This document shows, one piece after another, positions 14,006 to 16,883 of a DNA stretch of 16,883 bases. The DNA comes from JBGSOV01 sp041738935. Lineage in GTDB: Bacteria; Patescibacteriota; Gracilibacteria; CAIRYL01; GCA-016699755. The stretch lies in the NCBI GenBank assembly GCA_041738935.1, contig JBGSOV010000017.1:1-16883 (forward strand). The letters are read 5' to 3'. The first letter of the stretch is position 1. Every line of letters begins with the position of its first letter. A program made the position numbers and the translations under genes. The notes beneath the pieces were generated by a model, which was not told the origin of the DNA, did no database searches, and saw only the letters and a program-made list of their open reading frames with translations.

Positions 14006-16006
14006 GTGAAAAAAACCACAACCGATATTAGCGCCGGGCGAGATCAGATTCTCTGTATTCCTTCAGAGAAAATACACTACACGTCGCGAAATACACCGCA
14101 GTCATTGCCGCGTAAATCGCAGCTTACTGATATTTCTTCGAATAAAAAAATTGTTCACGCATCTTCGCCGTTTCGCATCTTTTTTTTCTCATGTTTGGTT
14201 ATTATTCCATTTCTACTTGTGGGAATTGGAATCACCAATGCTATTGCTCTCAAAAAAAATCTGAGCGGAATCGCATTGCAAACCAAAATCGCTTTTGATG
14301 AAGCTGTGCAATCGCTGACAAACGAACAATATGCGCGGTCAGCAGAAGCGTTTTTGCAAGTATCGCACTTGATCGAACAAATGCGCACACAAATTGAACC
14401 GCTCTACATGCATACAAAATTTATTCATCATGAAGATCCTGCTCTGCTCAAGCTATTAGCTTCTGGTGAAGAATTTTCGGCGGCGGGACTCAGGCTCGCA
14501 GCATTGGCGCCTCAGCTTCGCGAATTGCCGTTTGCGATAACACGCAAAGAAGATGTGTTGCCGATTCTCGCAACGGTGAAACACGAAATGACGATTTTGA
14601 GCGAACTCCTCCAAAATGTACAACATGATATCGAAACGATTGATAGTCCGCTGCTGCCTGCTGATATTGCGAACAATATCGATTCGTTGCGCGCGCTGAT
14701 TCCCGAAGGGCAACAAGCGATTACCTTGGTGCAAAGTATGGCGAGTGCCGGCGAAATTCTGCTTGGCAAAGAATATCCGCAGACCATTGCCGTCTTTTTT
14801 CAAAATAGTAACGAACTCCGTGCAACTGGCGGTTTTATGGGTTCGATGGCGATGATTGATACCAATAACGGAAAAGGGGAGTTGGATTTTAAAGATATTT
14901 ATTCTTTCGCCTGGCAGAATAGTACCGAGTTTCCGCCACCTCGTGGCTTTGAACGACTTGCGAGCAAGCTGACTTTGCAAGATGCGAATGCCAATTTTGA
15001 TTTTCCAACTTCCGCCGAAAAAATACGGATGATGCTCGAATATTCCGCAGCACCAACTGCCGAAACGATTGTCACGATTACTGACGAACTCCTTTCCGAA
15101 TTACTGATAGCGACTGGTCCGATACCGATTCCTAATACTGACGAAAAAATCACCGCGGAGAATGCCGCTTTTCTCCTCACTTTTTTTGTCGAATCCAAGC
15201 TCAGTGGCGAGCATTCGCCCAAGGATATTTTGAAGGATATTCTTCCGCAATTAACCGTGCGTCTGACCGAAGTTCCACCAGCGCAATTGATGCAGATTGC
15301 CAAACGTGCAATTCGCGAAAAATGGATTTTGGCGCATTCGACGAATCCAATTGTGCAAGAGTTTTTTGTCCGGCTTGGTATCGACGGCGCTCTCAAAACT
15401 TCTGCCACTGCTGATTACCTCGCTGTTGTCTCGGCAAATGTTGGCGGCAACAAGTCTGATGCCTTTGTGCGCGAAGCGCTCACGATCGATACTGCGGTAG
15501 ATCTGGTAGGAAACGCCATCGATACGCTCCAGATTATCCGAGAGCATACTTGGGATGATGCCGCAGCAACTGAATTTGAACGGTTACTCACGAAATATGG
15601 GAGCGAATTTGTAGCGCCATCGCTACTCAAAAATATTCTTGGCGCAGGGGATAATCACACGTTTACCGAAGTATTTGTTCCACTTGGCGCAGAACTGTTG
15701 TCTGTGCGCGGAATTCCGCGTGAGGCCATAAAATCGCGCACAGAAAAAGACAAAACCGTTTTCGCTTTTCGTTTCCCGGCGGTTTCTGCCAGGAGCAGTG
15801 AAACGGTGACGCTTCAATATCGCTTGCCGCAACAGGTTACTGCTAATGGCGATTTTGATTTGTATTTTCAATCGCAACCCGGCAGACACGATGTTTTTGT
15901 TAAACGCACTGTTGTCGCCGAAGCAGGGCTACGCGTCGATATCGGCGAAGTCGCCGGCAAGGCACTTTCTGGCGATGCGATTTTTCATTCGCGGCTTTCA
16001 CGATGA
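14006..16006 (+). CDS. DUF4012 family membrane-anchored protein
   Basis: This 666-residue protein has a 55-residue polar cytoplasmic N-terminus, one membrane helix at about 57-80 (IFFFSCLVIIPFLLVGIGIT) and a large extracytoplasmic part. Residues about 85-250 are mostly helical. The family signature QNSNELRATGGFMGS (266-280) with GELDFKDIYS (291-300) opens the conserved DUF4012 domain. DUF4012 proteins are frequent in Patescibacteria and some Gram-positives; their biochemical role is not established, but the envelope location is clear. The start is GTG at 14006; no other start precedes the helix, and no Shine-Dalgarno sequence is visible. The TGA stop overlaps the ATG of ruvX (ATGA), so the two are surely co-transcribed and probably coupled in translation. 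Confidence 0.9.
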   Translation: MKKTTTDISAGRDQILCIPSEKIHYTSRNTPQSLPRKSQLTDISSNKKIVHASSPFRIFFFSCLVIIPFLLVGIGITNAIALKKNLSGIALQTKIAFDEAVQSLTNEQYARSAEAFLQVSHLIEQMRTQIEPLYMHTKFIHHEDPALLKLLASGEEFSAAGLRLAALAPQLRELPFAITRKEDVLPILATVKHEMTILSELLQNVQHDIETIDSPLLPADIANNIDSLRALIPEGQQAITLVQSMASAGEILLGKEYPQTIAVFFQNSNELRATGGFMGSMAMIDTNNGKGELDFKDIYSFAWQNSTEFPPPRGFERLASKLTLQDANANFDFPTSAEKIRMMLEYSAAPTAETIVTITDELLSELLIATGPIPIPNTDEKITAENAAFLLTFFVESKLSGEHSPKDILKDILPQLTVRLTEVPPAQLMQIAKRAIREKWILAHSTNPIVQEFFVRLGIDGALKTSATADYLAVVSANVGGNKSDAFVREALTIDTAVDLVGNAIDTLQIIREHTWDDAAATEFERLLTKYGSEFVAPSLLKNILGAGDNHTFTEVFVPLGAELLSVRGIPREAIKSRTEKDKTVFAFRFPAVSARSSETVTLQYRLPQQVTANGDFDLYFQSQPGRHDVFVKRTVVAEAGLRVDIGEVAGKALSGDAIFHSRLSR

Positions 16007-16440
16007 AAGTCCTTGGTATTGATTTTGGGCAAAAGCGCATCGGCATTGCTGTCGGAAATACTTCTGATGGAATCGCTTTTCCGCGCGAATCGATTGCCAA
16101 TTCTCCTGATATTCTTACCGTCCTTTGTGATTTGGCTCAAGCCGAACAAGTTTCGCGCATTATCGTTGGTTTGCCACTCAACTTGCAAGGCGGCGAAGCG
16201 CGTATTGTCGCGCCAGCGCGTAATTTTGCCGATAGTTTGGAAGATGCGCTCCTTAAACAAGAAAGAGCGATTCCAGTAGATTTTTTTGACGAACGCTTTA
16301 CGAGCAAAATTGCTCAGCAAGCTGGCGCCTTGCTCGGAAACTCGCACAAATCAATGCGCGGCAATCTCGATTCTGCCGCTGCCGCTTTGTTGCTCGAAAG
16401 CTTTTTTGCTTACAAAAAGGCACAAAAGAGAGAGGCATAA
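16003..16440 (+). CDS. ruvX: YqgF/RuvX family putative Holliday junction resolvase / pre-16S rRNA nuclease
   Basis: This small RNase H-fold nuclease was proposed as an alternative Holliday junction resolvase and was shown in E. coli (YqgF) to act in 16S rRNA 5'-end maturation. In 145 residues, all family motifs are seen: GIDFGQKRIGIAVGN (5-19) with Asp7, IIVGLPLNLQG (53-63), DERFTS (96-101) with Glu97, and NLDSAAAALLL (121-131) with Asp123. These three acidic residues form the metal site. Length is typical (about 138 in E. coli). The ATG overlaps the stop of the DUF4012 gene by four bases and has no separate ribosome binding site, so translation is probably coupled. No terminator is obvious after the TAA. 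Confidence 0.95.
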   Translation: MKVLGIDFGQKRIGIAVGNTSDGIAFPRESIANSPDILTVLCDLAQAEQVSRIIVGLPLNLQGGEARIVAPARNFADSLEDALLKQERAIPVDFFDERFTSKIAQQAGALLGNSHKSMRGNLDSAAAALLLESFFAYKKAQKREA

Positions 16441-16515
16441 GCCAATCGAAATCACTACTCAGAATTTAGAGTTGCGACAGAAGAAATCAAAGCTTAGAAA
16501 AACTAATAAAACCAT

Positions 16516-16671
16516 TTAAATATCAAATCCATTGCGTGTGCATTTCTCCACAACTGATCTTATTTGATCACTCGCTTTACCCTGAATTTGTTTATGAAAA
16601 TGATCAGCGCGTACTTCCCGCATTACTATTTCGTCAACGCTCTCTTTCCATTTTTCTGTTTCATGAGACAT
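16516..16671 (-). CDS. Possible small protein, unknown function
   Basis: From the ATG at 16671 this encodes 51 residues beginning MSHETEKWKESVDEIV and ending in KCTRNGFDI; an upstream ATG at 16698 would add nine hydrophobic residues. The composition is charged and helical with a heptad-like spacing, which looks more like coding than the overlapping plus-strand frame. A TTGACA/TTTAAT promoter-like pair lies at 16704-16732. I do not recognise the protein. There is no good Shine-Dalgarno sequence, and the frame could be chance. Confidence 0.3.
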   Translation of the reverse strand: MSHETEKWKESVDEIVMREVRADHFHKQIQGKASDQIRSVVEKCTRNGFDI

Positions 16672-16703
16672 ATAACTTAAATAAAGAAAATAATTCATCT
16701 ATT

Positions 16704-16732
16704 ATTAAAACTTCTAATACTTATAATGTCAA
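16704..16732 (-). promoter_or_regulatory. Possible promoter for the small minus-strand frame
   Basis: TTGACA (16727-16732), a 17-base spacer and TTTAAT (16704-16709) on the minus strand. The -35 box is perfect, but the region is AT-rich, so a chance match is possible. Confidence 0.35.
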
Positions 16733-16768
16733 TAATTCTTTGACTGAATTATCCCCAGTTTCTAAACC

Positions 16769-16882
16769 TCAAAAATCAAAAAAACGGCTTCCTCTAATAG
16801 GGGAAAAGAGATAAGTAAAGTGACGCAAACCATCTTCATGTATCTCAATTTCCCCATGAACAAATATATACAAGATTCGATA
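16769..16882 (-). CDS. Possible C-terminal end of a gene entering from the right edge
   Basis: One minus-strand frame is open from the window edge for 37 codons to a TGA at 16769-16771, with protein-like text (YRILYIFVHGEIEIHEDG ... GSRFFDF). It is too short to recognise. The opposite strand is also open near the edge from an ATG at 16838, so the call is weak. Confidence 0.25.
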   Translation of the reverse strand, partial: YRILYIFVHGEIEIHEDGLRHFTYLFSPIRGSRFFDF

Positions 16883-16883
16883 A

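Larger units (their letters stand above)
16441..16883. other. AT-rich terminal region, little supported coding
   Basis: After ruvX the sequence turns clearly richer in A and T. Reading frames are short on both strands: a 51-60 codon minus-strand frame, a possible gene end entering from the right on the minus strand, and a 92-codon plus-strand frame with AT-driven composition. No repeat of the kinds seen elsewhere in the window is present. Confidence 0.6.

Noticed and set aside
16536..16814. Plus-strand 92-codon frame at the right end
   Set aside because: Asn/Ser/Lys-rich, AT-driven text without a ribosome binding site. The minus-strand frames look more protein-like, though none is certain.

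Overview
The window looks like part of the chromosome of an uncultivated bacterium, most plausibly a member of the Candidate Phyla Radiation (Patescibacteria). The basis is gene content: a DUF4012 membrane protein, a DUF3352-like anchored protein, a class A penicillin-binding protein with Ig-like C-terminal domains, and a very long secreted protein built from phage-tail-fibre-type repeats. All three stop codons are used as stops, including TGA (cysH, dnaJ, the LRV lipoprotein, the DUF4012 gene), so the UGA-glycine code of Gracilibacteria and Absconditabacteria does not apply. Only two genes have a clear Shine-Dalgarno sequence. The lineage is an inference from gene families, not from a marker gene.

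Layout from left to right. Positions 1-2850 (minus) hold the first 950 residues of a secreted, repeat-rich, tail-fibre-like surface protein that runs off the left edge. Positions 2851-3186 hold its promoter and dispersed hairpin repeats. A membrane-anchored extracytoplasmic protein follows (3187-4842, minus), then an orphan cysH (5092-5961, minus) with its own promoter. The 243-base divergent region between cysH and dnaJ carries several inverted repeats, and a CIRCE operator overlaps the dnaJ promoter. dnaJ (6205-7338, plus) is followed by queC (7420-8100, plus).

Positions 8101-8835, between the convergent queC and penicillin-binding protein genes, hold no gene. They form a dense island of hairpin repeats flanked by two purine-rich low-complexity tracts that face each other. 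Related tracts and hairpins recur at 2.9-3.2 kb and 4.9 kb. Then come three minus-strand genes, in transcription order: an RsuA/RluB-type pseudouridine synthase (13785-13060), a lipoprotein with LRV/HEAT-like repeats (12985-12344) and the penicillin-binding protein (12219-8836). A divergent intergenic region with a large inverted repeat (13852-13922) separates them from a plus-strand pair, the DUF4012 gene and ruvX, which overlap by four bases. The last 440 bases are AT-rich, with only a doubtful small gene and a possible gene end on the minus strand.

Taken together, the window mixes housekeeping functions (protein folding, tRNA and rRNA modification, Holliday-junction or rRNA processing, cell-wall synthesis) with envelope proteins. 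No operon-scale pathway is visible: cysH and queC each stand without their pathway partners. The features most worth a second look are the surface protein, the isolated E. coli-type cysH, the CIRCE site on dnaJ, and the family of intergenic repeats that supply the last codons and stops of two genes.
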